Source: Cornus controversa
Taxonomy: Eukaryota; Streptophyta; Magnoliopsida; Cornales; Cornaceae
DNA: 64,000 bases
Direction: 5' to 3'
Assembly: GCA_026545225.1 (NCBI GenBank)
Contig: CM048852.1
Span: 57,419,146 to 57,483,145, forward strand
The position numbers and the translations under genes were made by a program. Below are positions 36,176 to 50,000 of this stretch, one piece after another. How positions within the stretch are numbered: the first letter of the stretch is position 1; each line of letters starts with the position of its first letter. Below the pieces are notes generated by a model. The model was not told the origin of the DNA. It did not search any database and saw nothing but the letters and a program-made list of their open reading frames with translations.

Positions 36176-37166
36176 TTTCTTTTTTTATTTTTATTTTTTC
36201 TGGGAATCTATTTTCTTATATTTCACACCCACATCTGTGTCATGACTTTTATTTAGTCAAAAGAGAGTCCAAATGAGTAAATTTAAGTTTTTTATACCTG
36301 AAGTCAACGTTGCTTTATTCACTTAAATCACTTGACCAGTCGATTAAACTTCAATGGAACCCATTATCAACGTATCAACCACCTTGGAGCACCTGTGAGG
36401 GTGAGCGAAAGAGGCCAGGTGGTGGGTACGTGGATGTTCCATTGGATCGACAATACAAACTCTAGCTAATCACCATCCACACATGTACTATTGCAAGTGG
36501 AGGGCGGTGGTTGGATGGTAATGGATTATAGAAAAACCATGTCATTGGTGGGACGGCTAAATGACCGGTGTTTCATTATAGTAATTGATATGATTGTGTG
36601 CATGCGTGTGTGTGTGTGTATATATATATATGTATATATGTATATATCTATATATGTATGTATGTATTTAAGGTTATCTAATGGATAAAAAAATATTCAC
36701 AAAACATCCCCTCAACTCCCACCAGTATATGGATCATCCAATTTAATTGGTTGACTTATGACGTTAATAGACTTTCTCTATACAATTTCCCTAACCTTTT
36801 GCGTGTGCTCCACATGTATGGATGTGTCTTTTCTATTAATTAATCCTTTGACATCGATCTCATTTAGATATATGATGAGCTCAGCTATATATATAATTGG
36901 TTTGACAGTACTGCTTGCTAATCTAGCTAATAATTCTATAACATGTTAGATACTAGTAAATCTTATGATGTCATGAGGTCAGGTACTTAATTAGGATGTT
37001 AAAATCTTCGAAATGTTGTTACTTAGGAAAACATTGCATTAGCTAGACTCCATGAGTATTTCAAAGATTAAACCATTTTGAGTGCATGTCCAACGTAAAA
37101 AGCATTATCATCGGGTCCAACTCGACAAGACAGGTGTGTTGTTTTTCCATTACGAAAATGGTGACC

Positions 37167-37207
<41 letters not shown>

Positions 37208-40200
37208 TACTTAATTAATTATGCTGTGGACCAGAATGCTAGTGCCCAATTAAAGGGGCTAAAATGTTAGAGTCATGCATGCCTTCCTCTTGCAACCTAC
37301 AGGCTATTTGTTTAAAATTGGTGCTGCTCATGAACTGAATATTGACAATGCAAGCTAAAATTATTGTTGAAAAATATTTCGGATTTTTTTTCCCCATCTG
37401 TTATGTCCATAAGCTAATCCTATCTGTAACAAAATTTTTGAAAGTTTAAAACAACACACACAACTATATATACCTACAATATTTATTTATGTAGTGAAAC
37501 TCGAACTTTCAACATTCATTGTGAGGAAAAGAGATCATATCATCCGGAACATATATATATATATATATATATATATAACACCAACTGAAGTAATATTATT
37601 GTTCCTCTTCCTCTAGATTAATTAGGTTAGGGTGTGGGATTGGCTGCCCGGCCAATTGAGAGCCTCACATATTTATATTCGTACACACCAACCTCGTTTG
37701 TCAGAACGTACATATTTTGAGGTGGCACTACTCAATTATGAAGAAGACTGTCTGATCCAATTTGTTCTAAGAGTAGCGGAACACATATAATTGGTATCAA
37801 ACTAAAGGCAGTTGGTTCAGCCCACTTTTTGTTTTAAGTTGGTGCGCTCTGACTCTATTCCCACTTTTGAACTAGTACGTACTTCCTCCGGCTTCACTTT
37901 GGCCGTCATGTTCTCCTCCTCTTGCCCACTCGTGCACCCATTCACGCTTATATTTTTGCTCTCTGATACCAACCGCACTTCCAACCTATATATTATATAT
38001 ATATATATTCACAATGCAGAGATATTTTTAGATTGCGTTGACCTATTATGTGCTTTACTTTTCTCTAAAATAATCCAATAACCTTCATACATGTCAGCAG
38101 TAGGACTATTTTCAAGACTGAATTCCCAAGGACAGAATCAACATTGATTGAGCAATCAACAATGAAATTGTATAGGAGATAAATTAAGGTGTTGCTCGTT
38201 TGCACTCGTTTGCAACTCTCAAAACAGTTTTTTTGGTTTGAGTGACAAAAATTGAGAAATTTGATTTTTTGTCTGCTTGGATGTGTTTTTGAAAAACAGT
38301 TTTAAAAAAATGAGTTACCATAGTTGAGGTTTTGGAAAATAACAAATTATTGTTCTAGCGGTTTTGGAAACACGGAGCTAAGGAAATGGAAAACACGGAG
38401 ATCGAACTCTCCGTCTTTAAAAAATACGGAGACTCTAGCGTAAACAAATCTCGTTTATAACACCCAACTGTACAATACCCCTAAACCAATGCCGTCACCT
38501 TCCTATCACAACAATGGAAAATAACACCGTTTGGAAAAAAAAAAACAATGGAAAATAACTTCAAAAGTAAACATATAAAGATGGCAATTGTTGAAATTGA
38601 TTAGCCCATATGTTCAATCTGTTGCTTTTGTTGGATAATTTCAAAGCTCTTCCTCTTCTTCATCCTCCAACTTCTTCAACAATCTCCACTAATGAATCTT
38701 GAAATTGATGTGCCCAAATGGTTGAAATTGATGCACCCAGATGTTCAATATGTACCTTTCTTCTTCCATCTCTGTAGGTATATAATCTCTCCACACAAAT
38801 GACCTATGATTGGGCTGTGTTTGAAAGGTATGTTATGATCACACCCTCACACTACCTTCAAATTCAGTCTCGAAAAGCTCCAGTACTCACCACCCATGTA
38901 TTAGGGCTTGGGTTGGTGGTTGTGATCTATTCGGCCATGGCAAAAAGAGATTATAGATAGCGAGAGAGAGAGAGAGAGAGAGCTTGTGAGTAGATTTTAG
39001 GAAGGAGGTTGCCTGGGGTTGGTGTCAAGAGATGCCTGATGGCAGTGAATGTGGAGTTAGTGACTACCAGTGAAGTTCATTATATGTATATTATACTTTA
39101 AGTAATACTGTAATCCCTAATTGTAGTTGTACATTTAATGTATATATACCAAATTCATAAATTTTTAATTATGTATATAAAATATTAATTTAAAATTTAA
39201 ATATTTTCTTTCCCAAAAATAAGTGTAAATATTATGATTTAAATGATTAATACTTAATTGCACAAATACTTAAAGTGATATATTTGTGCAATTTTTATTA
39301 ACTTAATAATACATAGGAGTAATGCACTTTTGACTCTTGTCAATATTAACCCATTCTATATGTGTTTAGCTAAAACTACATTGTTATCATATAATTTGAT
39401 TTAGCTTTCCTAAATAACATTCAAATAGGCAATTCTCATCCCTCTATGCTTTATGTCTATATATATATATATATAGACACGTACTCTCACACAAACATAT
39501 TTATATAAATATGTGAAAAATGGGCAATTTCTCTCCAATCCATCATTGATGCGTTACTCAACTTTAAAACAGTTTTTATGGACCACTGTATCTTTGTAGA
39601 TATATTGAATGATTGATCTAATTGTATTATCTTATTAATAATAATAGGTTAAAAGTAATGCACCTTCGATACTTATTAATAAAAATCGCAGTAGTAGATT
39701 TAGGGAAAAAAAAAAGTGAAAGCTGTTATCTGAAAACTAGTCCATAGATACACAACCAAACAATTTATGAGTTTTTGTTTTCTGAAAACTGTTTTGTAAT
39801 TTTACTAATCAATTGAATTTTTAAACTGAAAAAATTGAAAACTGTTTTTTATTTTAATTCTCTAAAAATTGAAAAAACTGAAAACTGAAATATATTTTCA
39901 CAGTTCCAAACCAAGCGGGGCCTAGGTAATTAGTGAAAGAAAGAGGTTTGGATAAGTATATCGGTATGCCAAGTAATCATGTTTTTATCCAAATATTCAG
40001 TATTAAATAAAATTCAAAATCATAGTTCAACTAGTCAAACACTTTCAAATCATATCAAAATGGGTGAAACTCTAATCCAAGAAGCATTGGTTCAACCAAT
40101 ATAATCCCTTTGATGATCGAGATTAAGTAAGTAGAACCATTAATTAATTTATTTGTTTTTCGATAGTATCAATTTCATATCCATTTCTTTTCTAATGGTA

Positions 40201-41301
40201 GAAGTACTTAATTGGGACTCATTTAGGATTGTTATTATCTAGAAGAAAAATGATACTTATGAAATATATGAATTGAAAGAATGTTTATTAATGTATTAAG
40301 GTTCTACCAACTTTTACATAAATTTCGCTAAAAAAAAAACTTTTACATAATTTTAAGAGTGTTTGAGCATTGGATCGTGCACTCTCGAATTCTAAGTAGT
40401 AACATGAATGGCTAGAATCAAGTCCATTAACGAAGAAAATAAATAAAAGTCAATGGGAGCCTATTGGTATGATGAATTCTTATAGAGTGTAATTTTACAA
40501 TAAATTTTGGTGAGGGGCTTTACAAAAAATATAACAATTATAGCTATCATTACTCATTATAGAAATCTACACTTTTGGGCCAGCCATCTAGTGTTTTCAA
40601 TCAAAGCCACATGGCAGACAACAAGTGCCACGAATTTGGCAAAATAAAAAAAATAGTTTGATTCCATTGAGTGCATGCATGGTCGACCTTCTTTTTCACT
40701 TATAAATTTGCACTTTCAATTGAAGATTCCACCGGAAAGGACTCCTAAGTCCTAACTGACATATTATCAAACTCCCTCCGGCATACGTTATTCCTTGCCA
40801 TCACCTGCCACAAAAGCTCTCTCTTCTCTTTTTATACATATATATATATGATTGTGATCTCACTTTACGTGCTACTTTTGGTTACATCCGTTGCCTATCT
40901 TTCCTATCATTGCCAAACCATCTCCATAAGAGCCTTTCCCATCTCCATAATAACCCTTCCTATCTCCTCTCATAGTGAATGGTACTCTCTCTCTCTATAT
41001 ATATATATAGCTAGCTATCCATCTTTGTGTGTGTGTGTTTTTGTGCTTGTGGGTGGTGTTAGTGTGCGCCTTCAAGGAAACGCATTCTTTTCACAAAAAT
41101 TGGCTTCAAGCTCTCTCAAATTTTTGTCAGGGTATATTCAATAGTTGCTCAAGTAAGTCACATTAGAGTAATATATGCATGACCCTTTCATAGATATATA
41201 TGTGTGTGTGTGTATGTTTGTGTAAGTTTCAATTAAGAACTAATGTTTCGTTTTTTCTTTTGTGTGTTTGAATGCCAGAGCATATATATATATATACATA
41301 G
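36176..41301. other. 5.1-kb gene-free stretch upstream of the acid phosphatase
   Basis: Contains microsatellites at 36605-36660 (GT/TA), 37172-37203, 37552-37576, 37986-38008, 38960-38980 (GA) and 39456-39474. Around 37780-37990 short words resembling LTR primer-site sequence occur without a definable element. Around 38190-38330 and 39730-39925 there are AAACAGTTTTC-rich blocks, with a right end GCGGGGCCTAG, that may be a decayed transposon. I see no gene. Confidence 0.5.
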
Positions 41302-42249
41302 ATGATTTCAGGGATGATGAAACGAATTCGGGAGATAATGATATTTTTGTTCTTAGCCGTATTTTCTAAGGCGGTGTACAGTACAAGGCCTTATTGGGGA
41401 CATGAGGTGGAGGCGGTGGACGGAGCTAGCTACTGCCTGAGTTGGCGGTTGGCGGTGGAGACGAACAACATACATGCATGGCGGACCATCCCAACTCAGT
41501 GCTTGCGCCACATTGAGACTTACATGATCGGGGGCCAATATGACCGTGACCTCAACTTGATAGTCGACCATATTCTTACTTATATCGATGATATACTTGT
41601 CTCTCACGATGGCTTCGATGCTTGGATCCTCGATGTTGATGACACCTGCATCTCCAATATCTTTTACTACAAAGGAAAGAGATATGGGTACGTGTGTATA
41701 TATATATACTGTGTATATATACGTTTCACCGAATACACCTAACTATTACTCAAACGAGTCTTTGTTCAACTGTTTGTAATAGTTTCAATTAAATCACGTG
41801 CTATCACGCCTAAACATTACTTTCAATAAAAACCATGTCACTATTGTATGTGCAGGCAAATTATATATATACACACACACGTGTGCGTACAGTACACACA
41901 TATTAAACTCCTCCTATTGGACCTTCCCACTTGCATGGTTAATTATCAAATTAATTAATAAACAAAAATAACTTGAGTTCAATCTATCAATATCTATTTC
42001 ATAGGGTTGATTTTATTGAATATATATGTAGGTGTGACCCTTATGATCCGAACGGGTTTAAGGCGTGGGCATTGAGAGGAGGGTGCCCAGCAATTCCTGC
42101 AGTTCTAAAATTGTTCAACAAGCTGGTTGAAAGTGAATTCAAGGTTTTCCTTGTCACTGGCAGAGATGAAGAAACATTTGGCCAAGCCACTCTTGATAAT
42201 CTGCACAATCAAGGCTTTGTTGGTTATGAGCGACTGATTTTAAGGTAAG

Positions 42250-42286
<37 letters not shown>

Positions 42287-42563
42287 GAGGATGGTCCAAA
42301 CATATATATATACACTAATTACTGGTGTTCTTATAAGGCTAATTCTGTATTCATTTATGTTTTTGCAATATTATTCTACTCTCAGAACAGCAGCTTATAA
42401 GGGACTAGGCGCGGTAGTGTACAAATCGGAAATTCGGAAGCAGCTGGAAGGGGAAGGTTACAGAATATGGGGGAATGTGGGAGATCAGTGGAGTGATCTT
42501 CAAGGAGAATGCACCGGCAATCGGACTTTTAAACTTCCTAATCCTATGTACTTTGTTCCTTGA
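41302..42563 (+). CDS. Secreted HAD-type acid phosphatase, VSP-like (258 aa)
   Basis: Exons 41302-41687, 42032-42244 and 42386-42563 join in phase. Residues 1-27 are a signal peptide (basic start, then IMIFLFLAVFSKAVYS); a nearer ATG (residues 5-6) could also serve. The plant acid-phosphatase signature CLSWRLAVETNN is at 45-56. HAD motif I is DVDDT at 111-115, with nucleophile Asp111 and acid/base Asp113 both present; motif II lies in VTGRDE, the motif III Lys in YKSEIRKQL, and motif IV is GDQWSDL. Vegetative storage proteins of this family often lack the nucleophile, so this copy looks catalytically competent. It probably hydrolyses phosphate monoesters in vacuole or cell wall. The size matches the family (about 255-275 aa). 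Both introns are short and TA/CA-rich. Confidence 0.93.
42245..42290 (+). repeat. (TA)n(CA)n microsatellite at the intron 2 donor of the phosphatase
   Basis: The donor AG|GTAAGA is followed at once by a (TA)n then (CA)n run. A similar (TA)n follows the exon 1 donor at 41696-41708. Length variation here would lie in short introns next to splice sites. Confidence 0.8.
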
Positions 42564-42796
42564 ATTTGTAAGCATCCTTAATTGGGATGATCATAAGATT
42601 TGTATTAATGTGTTGTCTTGTAATAGCTATAATATTTCTTCTGATCAATGAATCAAAGAAAGAAAATTATTGAAAAGCCACAGAAATTAATTTCTCCCAC
42701 ACTTGTATTTATAAACAACACTCATGACTTATTTCTAATAAAGGATGATGAGATCGATCCATTAAATTTTTTGGTGCATGTTTGGTTGATGTAGCT

Positions 42797-42799
42797 AGC

Positions 42800-42841
<42 letters not shown>
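42797..42841. repeat. Long (TA)n microsatellite
   Basis: About 45 bp of alternating TA between the acid phosphatase and the V-ATPase gene. The intergenic stretch 42564-43424 otherwise holds the phosphatase 3' flank and a CT-rich leader region before 43425; no further gene is seen. Confidence 0.95.
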
Positions 42842-42846
<5 letters not shown>

Positions 42847-43199
42847 GATGGAGAGATGAATAGAGATGAAGAAGAAGCAGACCAAGTACTTGCGTTTTAA
42901 TTAAATTTAAGAAAATTACGTACATAAATATTGAAAATTGATAAATTCACACTCAAAATGCATGGTTCCTTTTGCAGTAAAAAATGATGCTCATCAACTT
43001 ATGTAGATTAGGAGAATTGAAATTTGGACAATTGTACTGTTAACCACATCATCTGATCTGACTTATTACTCCACCACTCTAGTGGTGGCCCACATTTGGA
43101 CTTATTCAAAGTTTAAACCGGACTTGGAGCGCGGCTCGGCAGAAGCTTCGCACTAAAACACAGGTAGGCCCAAAACGTATGCGGGCCCGCCCCACAACA

Positions 43200-43424
43200 C
43201 GATGTCTCTCCCTGATCAGTGACGAGAAATCAGAATTCAACTTTCATCCCCAATCTCACTCTTTTGCTCTTCCAGTGGTTAATTATTCAATCTCACTCTT
43301 TTTTGTTTTCTCTGTCTATATTTTTACCCTTTGATTCTCTCTCTCGCGCGCACGCTCAAACGCAACATATATATATACACATATATTATCGATCAAGAAA
43401 AACCCTAGAAATTAGGGAGGAAAT
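43200..43424 (+). promoter_or_regulatory. Probable 5' leader of the V-ATPase subunit E gene
   Basis: A pyrimidine-rich stretch (CTCACTCTTTT, CTCTCTCTCGCGCG) is followed by a short TA tract and AAAACCCTAGAAATTAGGGAGG immediately upstream of the ATG. The AAACCCTA word is a telo-box, often found in promoters and leaders of plant housekeeping genes. The transcription start is not fixed. Confidence 0.45.
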
Positions 43425-43966
43425 ATGAATGACGCAGATGTCTCGAAGCAGATACAGCAGATGGTCAGATTCATTCGGCAGGAGGCCGAAGAGAAAGCTA
43501 ACGAGATCTCTGTTTCTGCTGAGGAGGTTATTTTTGTTGTTTAATTTATTCATATAATTTGTAATGGAAAGATGTTTTTGTGTGTGTGTGGGGATAATTT
43601 TGTTTATATGATGCCCGTGTTTAATTGATTAGAGTCGTTCATTGTCAATTTTATAATCTGAATTTAAAAAGAGAGAGAAAAGTTCAAGAAAGCAAGTGAT
43701 AATACTGTAATCAAACCCGTTTCAGGGTTCGGTCTTCTATTCTTGCTTCCAGAATTGATACTAATGGTAGCATTGGATAGCGCATGGTTATTGAATGAGC
43801 ATTCCCGGTTTTAATTAGGACTTTGATTTAGTCATTTTGCTTGTGTTTAGATTAGTCATTTGGTATTTGGTTCTCCTTGAAACCTGTTTAAATTAATGTG
43901 TTTTTGGATTTTAGTAAATTATCTGGTGATTTTATGGTGATATTTATTTTGGTTATTCTGGCGATG

Positions 43967-44037
<71 letters not shown>

Positions 44038-47000
44038 ACTTATATGTTTGCTTTATGGAGTAATTTAATTTCCTTGCGATGTCCAAACATCATCAACTTA
44101 GTAACATTATCATTTATTAGTGGACTATGTAGGGTAAAATATATTAAAGTACCATTAGATAGTATAACCATGAAAGGCAAAGATTTAAAGATGGTGCTTG
44201 TTCTGAATTTGTTTTTTTCTCCCTTTGATACATGTTTAAAGTTTTCTAGCATTATTTGTTATAATCCGTCAAAGCCTGTCATGGAAATCTTGATAGGTTT
44301 GCTTTTGTGCAAATATAGTAATTCTAAATAATTTATCAGTAATTTCACAAAGATTTATTGGTCATCTCTTTGGCTATTGCCTGCAGGAATTCAACATTGA
44401 GAAATTGCAAATAGTTGAAGCTGAAAAGAAAAAGATCAGGCAAGAGTATGAGCGGAAAACGAAGCAGGTGGAAGTTCGTAAGAAAATGTGAGTTTTATAT
44501 ATCTCCTACCATTGATCACATCCTCTACTTATCCGTGACCAATTTTACAAAAAAATTAAAACGTATCCCCAAAAAGTAAAAAATAAAAAAAAGATCTATG
44601 CGTCTCCTTACTTCTAGAGCTACATCATGCCCCTCAAACCCTGTTTGTGATTTTTACTTGGAGCAAGGGTTTTATGGTGCTGTGGAACTGAGTAGTTCGT
44701 CTGAAACCAAGGATGTTGTTAATTGGTTCCCACTTTGTAGTTTCCATTTTGAATTTCCATAATTGGATTGATGAATTGTATTTACTAAAGGCATAAGGCG
44801 CACTAAGGCAGATGTTCTTGATTTTAGTCACATGGCACGAGGGAAGGTGCAAGTCTGTGTGAAGTAAGGCACATAATATAAATGACATAAAGACAAATCA
44901 AATAAAATTGTGAATTCACAACAATGGAATAGTATAGTCATCTAGTTTTTAAATACATGATATATAATCACAAGATTAACAATTATTGATTGCCAAAAAC
45001 ATGTTATAATTAATGTTATAAATACAAATTGGACGTCTAATTTCTATTTTGATTTTTCACTGGATTTTTATTCTTAATGAATAAGAGTTATATTTTAGAT
45101 TAATGTAGCTGCAAAAACTCATATTCTACTTGGTTCCTGCAAACTAGTACGTATTATTTTCTGTATATGAGACATTAAACTTATCTATTCTGAAACTCAT
45201 CATCATCATCATCCTTGCCTTAATCCCATATGAATGGGGTCGGCCACGTGAATTCTCTCCAATTGAGTGAGAATTCATTAAAAAAATTTGACATAAGTTT
45301 TACAGTTTTATCTTACACTAACTCACCTCTTTTTCACATTTGGCTTTGGGTACTGGCAATGGAGAGTCGAGGCAAAATGAATAAATAACTAAATAGGAAA
45401 GTAAATTAGTATATAAAATAACAATAACGTTAGCCATAATAATATTAATTAGACTACTAAGTATTACCAGAAAATTTACCATATTCTATGAAAATTGAAC
45501 AAGTAAGAAACAAATAAAACTGAAAAAGTAAAGGACCCAAAAAATAAACAAAGAATGGATGAATCCAAGATGAATGAGTTGTGTGTGTGTGTCACTGCTT
45601 TAAGGAATAAGTAACAAATAATACAACAACAACAACTAAGCCTTTTCCCAATTACTTGGGGTCAGCTACATGAATCCGGTGTTTCTATTCCGCTCTATTT
45701 AAGGTCTTCTCCTCAGTTAATCCACATGCTATCATATATTTCTTTACTACCTCTACCTATGTTAGCTTTGGTCTTTCTCTTTCCCTAGCATTGCCCTCAA
45801 TTTGGACTATGTCACTTCTCCTGACCGGCGCAGTTAAAGGTCTTCTTTGTACATGTCCAAACCATTTTAACCGATTTTTCCTCACTTTATCTCTAATTGG
45901 TGCTACACCAATGACCAACCATCTCCCGAATGTGTTGATTTCTAATTCTATCATTTCTAGTCTTCCCGCACATCCATCTCAACATTCGCATTTTTGCGAC
46001 ACTCACTTTATCTAAATGTTGTTGCCTAGCTGCCCAACATTCGGTACCACAAAGTATGGCTGGTCTAATAGCTGTTCGATAAAACTCCCCTTTCAATCAA
46101 GGGGATACGCTTATCACACAATATACTAGAAGCACCCTTCCATTTAACCCATCCTGTCTTGATTCTATGATTAACGTCATATCCAATTTCTCTCTTATTT
46201 TGAATAATTGAGCCTAAATGGCGAAAATGTCCACTTTTTTGTACCTTTTGATTCTCAATCCTCACTACATCCTCCTTTGTTCTTCTAGATTTACTAAAGT
46301 TACACTCCATGTATTCAGTTTTATTTTGACTTATCTTAAACCCTTTTAGTTCTAAAGCTTCTCTTCAAACCACCAATTTGGCATTAACTCTTTCTCTAGT
46401 CTCATCAACTAAAACAATATCATCGGCAAATAACATACACCACGGAATATCATCTTGGATATGTCTTGTCAGCTCATCTATCACTAAAACAAAGAGGTAT
46501 GGACTTAATGCTGACCTTTGGTGTAAGCCTACAGTGGTTGGGAATTCGCTTGTTTCACCTACCGGCGTTCTCACTATAATTACACACCCATCATACATGT
46601 CCTTAATTGTGTCAATGTATCCCTTTGTGACTCCTTTCTGTTCTAAAACCCTCCATATTAGGTCTCTAGGTACCCTATCATAGGCTTTCTCCAAATCAAT
46701 AAAAATAATATGGAGATCTCTCTTCTTCTCTTTATATCTTTCCATTAGTCTCCTCAACAAGTGAATTACCTCCATCGTTGACCTACCCGGCATGAATCCA
46801 AATTGATTCTCCGACACTTCCGTCTCTCGTCTTAGGCGTTGTTCAATCACTCTCTCCCAGAGTTTCATAGTATGACTTATTAATTTAATACCACGATAAT
46901 TATTACAACTTTGTACGTCCCCTTTGTTTTTATATATAGGTACAAGAACTTTGGCGCCACTCATCGTGTATTCATAGGATTCATGTTCATATTGGTCATG

Positions 47001-50000
47001 ACATAGTTTTACGCCGGTTGTCAAGCTACCTGACGCAACCCTCCTCCTTTATTCGAGCTTGGGACCGGCTGTGTAAAAAAACACAGGCGGAGTTGAATAA
47101 GTAACAAATAAAACAGAAAATAATCTTCCAAAAAAAATAAAAAAATAGAGGACCCAAAAAATAACAAACTATAGAGGAAATCAAGATGAATGAGTTGTTT
47201 ATGTATGTATATCACTGTAGTAAGCATCTGAGCAACACTGGGGTTATTTCTTTATTGCTTATGTTATTATTAACCATTTCTCTTTAAATTTTCAAGTTTG
47301 AAATTTTAGTGGCTAAAAGAGTTTCCATGTAGTGAGTACTCTATGCAGCTGAATGCATCCCGTATCAAAGTTCTTCAAGCACAAGATGATGTGGTAAATG
47401 CCATGAAAGATTCTGCTAGCCAGGAGCTTCTGAAGGTTGCTGATGACAAGAATGCATATAAAAAGCTTCTCAAAGGCTTGATTGTGCAGGTGTTCATTTA
47501 TTGAGTTGTATTATCTACGTAATACTTACGAATTACTGAATGAATTTTATTAGAAAAGGATTATTATTACTGAGACTGAACTACTTATAAAATAAAATAA
47601 TTACCAAGACAGAATTAGCTTTAAACGGCTTTAAATTGGTTTGTTTCCCTCCACGTCTTCATTTTGACTTGCATACTTACAAAGGAAAGTTTTCTTCTTA
47701 AGATATCAGCTTCATTCAACTTCTCTGAAATGTATTTGTATACTGTATACTTTCTACCATATTGGGCAGCCTGACAAGTCTTATTTGACACTCATAATCG
47801 TATTAGTTGGGTCATTATGATTAATACTCATTTTTCTTTCTTGCTTACGAAAAAAAGAAAAAATCATTTTTTATTGTTTCACTTAGCTTTAGTGTCTGAT
47901 AATCTGTTAAATGCAACTTGTAGTGTTTGCTACGCCTGAAGGAGCCTTCAGTGCTGCTGCGTTGCAGAGAGATTGATGCTAAGCTTGTTGGGTCTGTTTT
48001 GGAGGACGCAAAAAAAGAGTATGCTGAGAAAGCCAAAGTGCATGCCTCTAAAATTACTGTTGATACCGTATATCTCCCACCACCTCCAAGTAGTGCAGAG
48101 TCTCATGGTCCCTCTTGGTAATTGTTGCTGCCTCTACCTGTAAAACTTTCTGCAGTCCAAGCTATTACAGTCACTGAATTTATTCCATTATCCAAGGGTT
48201 AATTTGGTCATCCATTTGGGATTGAAATCTTTCCATTGTTTTGTTAATAGCATATAAAATCAGTCTTCTATTTGTTATAGAATTTGAATGAGAATTTGTT
48301 ATTGCATGCTTAGGATCACATTTAGGATCTTACAAAATAATTCATGGTTGATACGTTTGTTATTGCTTGCTTGTGTTCCATTACAAAACAATTTGTTATT
48401 GCATGCTTGTGTTGGTGCTGATGGCTCCATTTTCATCGAGTCCATTAATGTCAGAGACAGGCTAGTGTTTTCAAGTGCCATGGGAATGGATGCCATTTGC
48501 ACTGGAGAACACCATACATTATTTACTGTGTGCTGTTCTGTGCAATTCTTCTGCATGACAGCATACGCTAATGCTTTCATATGTGCTCCTATCTGTTCTC
48601 CTTCTTCCTTTTTTGTACTACATCATTTACTAATTTTTATTCCATGTGCTCATAATGTTTGTGGTTTCCTTGTTACTCTTTCTTTGTAAATGGTTTAAAA
48701 GCTCGGGAGGGGTAGTTTTGGCTTCACAAGATGGGAAGATTGTCTGTGAGAACACTCTGGATGCTCGATTGGATGTTGTTTTCCGGCAAAAATTGCCCGA
48801 GGTATGTATTCTCATCATGTATAAATAACTGGACTGATTCTCAATTCTTAAAGTACTTTAGCTTTGCCTTTTTAAGATAAATGTAATACGATTTATGCCC
48901 TCTCAGGCCCACCCAACTTCTTTTTGGCCTTTCCTTAATTTTTAGCACCTCTAAGTTTGTGAGGCATGTTACTATATCTGAATAAATGTATAAAAGAAAG
49001 AATATCCAATATTTTTAGTTTTAGATCGTAGGAATTTTTTCGCCTTTTCATTTTGCCCCTTGAGCTTGCAGGAATGCTGCTCAAAAGTTGAGAAAATACA
49101 CTATAGTAGCCAGTAGCTTGTGTCAAATAAAACATCTGCCCTTTCAAAATCTACCTTGTTCATCTGTGGGCCATGATGATAAATCATGCCAAATGAACGC
49201 CCTAGAATTAGTGAAGAACGAAAAAGGGCTTTGATGATCAAGGTTTTCACCAGAAAAGTTGTTCCACCAGAACTTGCATAATGGTATGTTATGAGGAACT
49301 GCAACTTGAGTCCTAGCTGTCATTTGCATTTCTAGGAGGAAGTACAACTTTAGTCCTGAATGGTTGGATATGAAACTTAACTCTTGGTCAGTTTAGTGAC
49401 TTTAGTCAAGACCATGATGCTGGAAAGATGGAGAAATAGGAGGTAACATGAGTGAACACTCAAAGATAGCAAGCTAGCTTGCCACCCAAAGGAATCCACC
49501 CAAGGGATAAGAGCAAGGATACTCTCCATCCTAAGGAATCTGCAGTAATGATAGGAAGAAGAACTAACAAGCCAAAGGTTCAAATAATATTAAAATTCAT
49601 CTTGGTTACTTCCAGTTCCAGTGTAATAGTAGGGGTTTAAATAGAGATGGCATGGAACAATTCTCCAGCCACTGGTGGATTTCCAACGCCACAAATACTT
49701 TTTGAAACAAACAACACAAGTACCAAGTAAGGAAAATTGAAAAGACACAAGACTTCTTTATTCAAACATAAATTATGCTTAATAAGGCCACGAGGACTGG
49801 ACTTGAAAGGCCTTGAAAAGATGCTTTGGAATATAGAAATCAGCTGCAAAAGTGATAAAAAAAATATGTATATGCTGAAGCCGAGTTGGATGGAAATAGG
49901 ATGGGAGAAACAGGTCGTCTTGGGTGCAGAATTCTCAGTAAGCCCTGACACCCTTTACGGGAACAGCCATAACTCCCTCTAGAGAACTCCGAATTGCGCA

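Noticed and set aside
37780-37990. Possible LTR element with primer-site-like TTGGTATCAAA and CTCTGATACCAA words
   Set aside because: No LTR pair, no protein motif and no target duplication could be found around these words.
40848-41144. 98-codon plus-strand frame upstream of the acid phosphatase
   Set aside because: It is built of CT and TA microsatellite-like sequence, with no known domain and no splice link to the phosphatase signal peptide.
48288-48689. 133-codon plus-strand frame within VHA-E intron 4
   Set aside because: It lies between two well-supported VHA-E exons and has no recognisable domain; treated as intron sequence.
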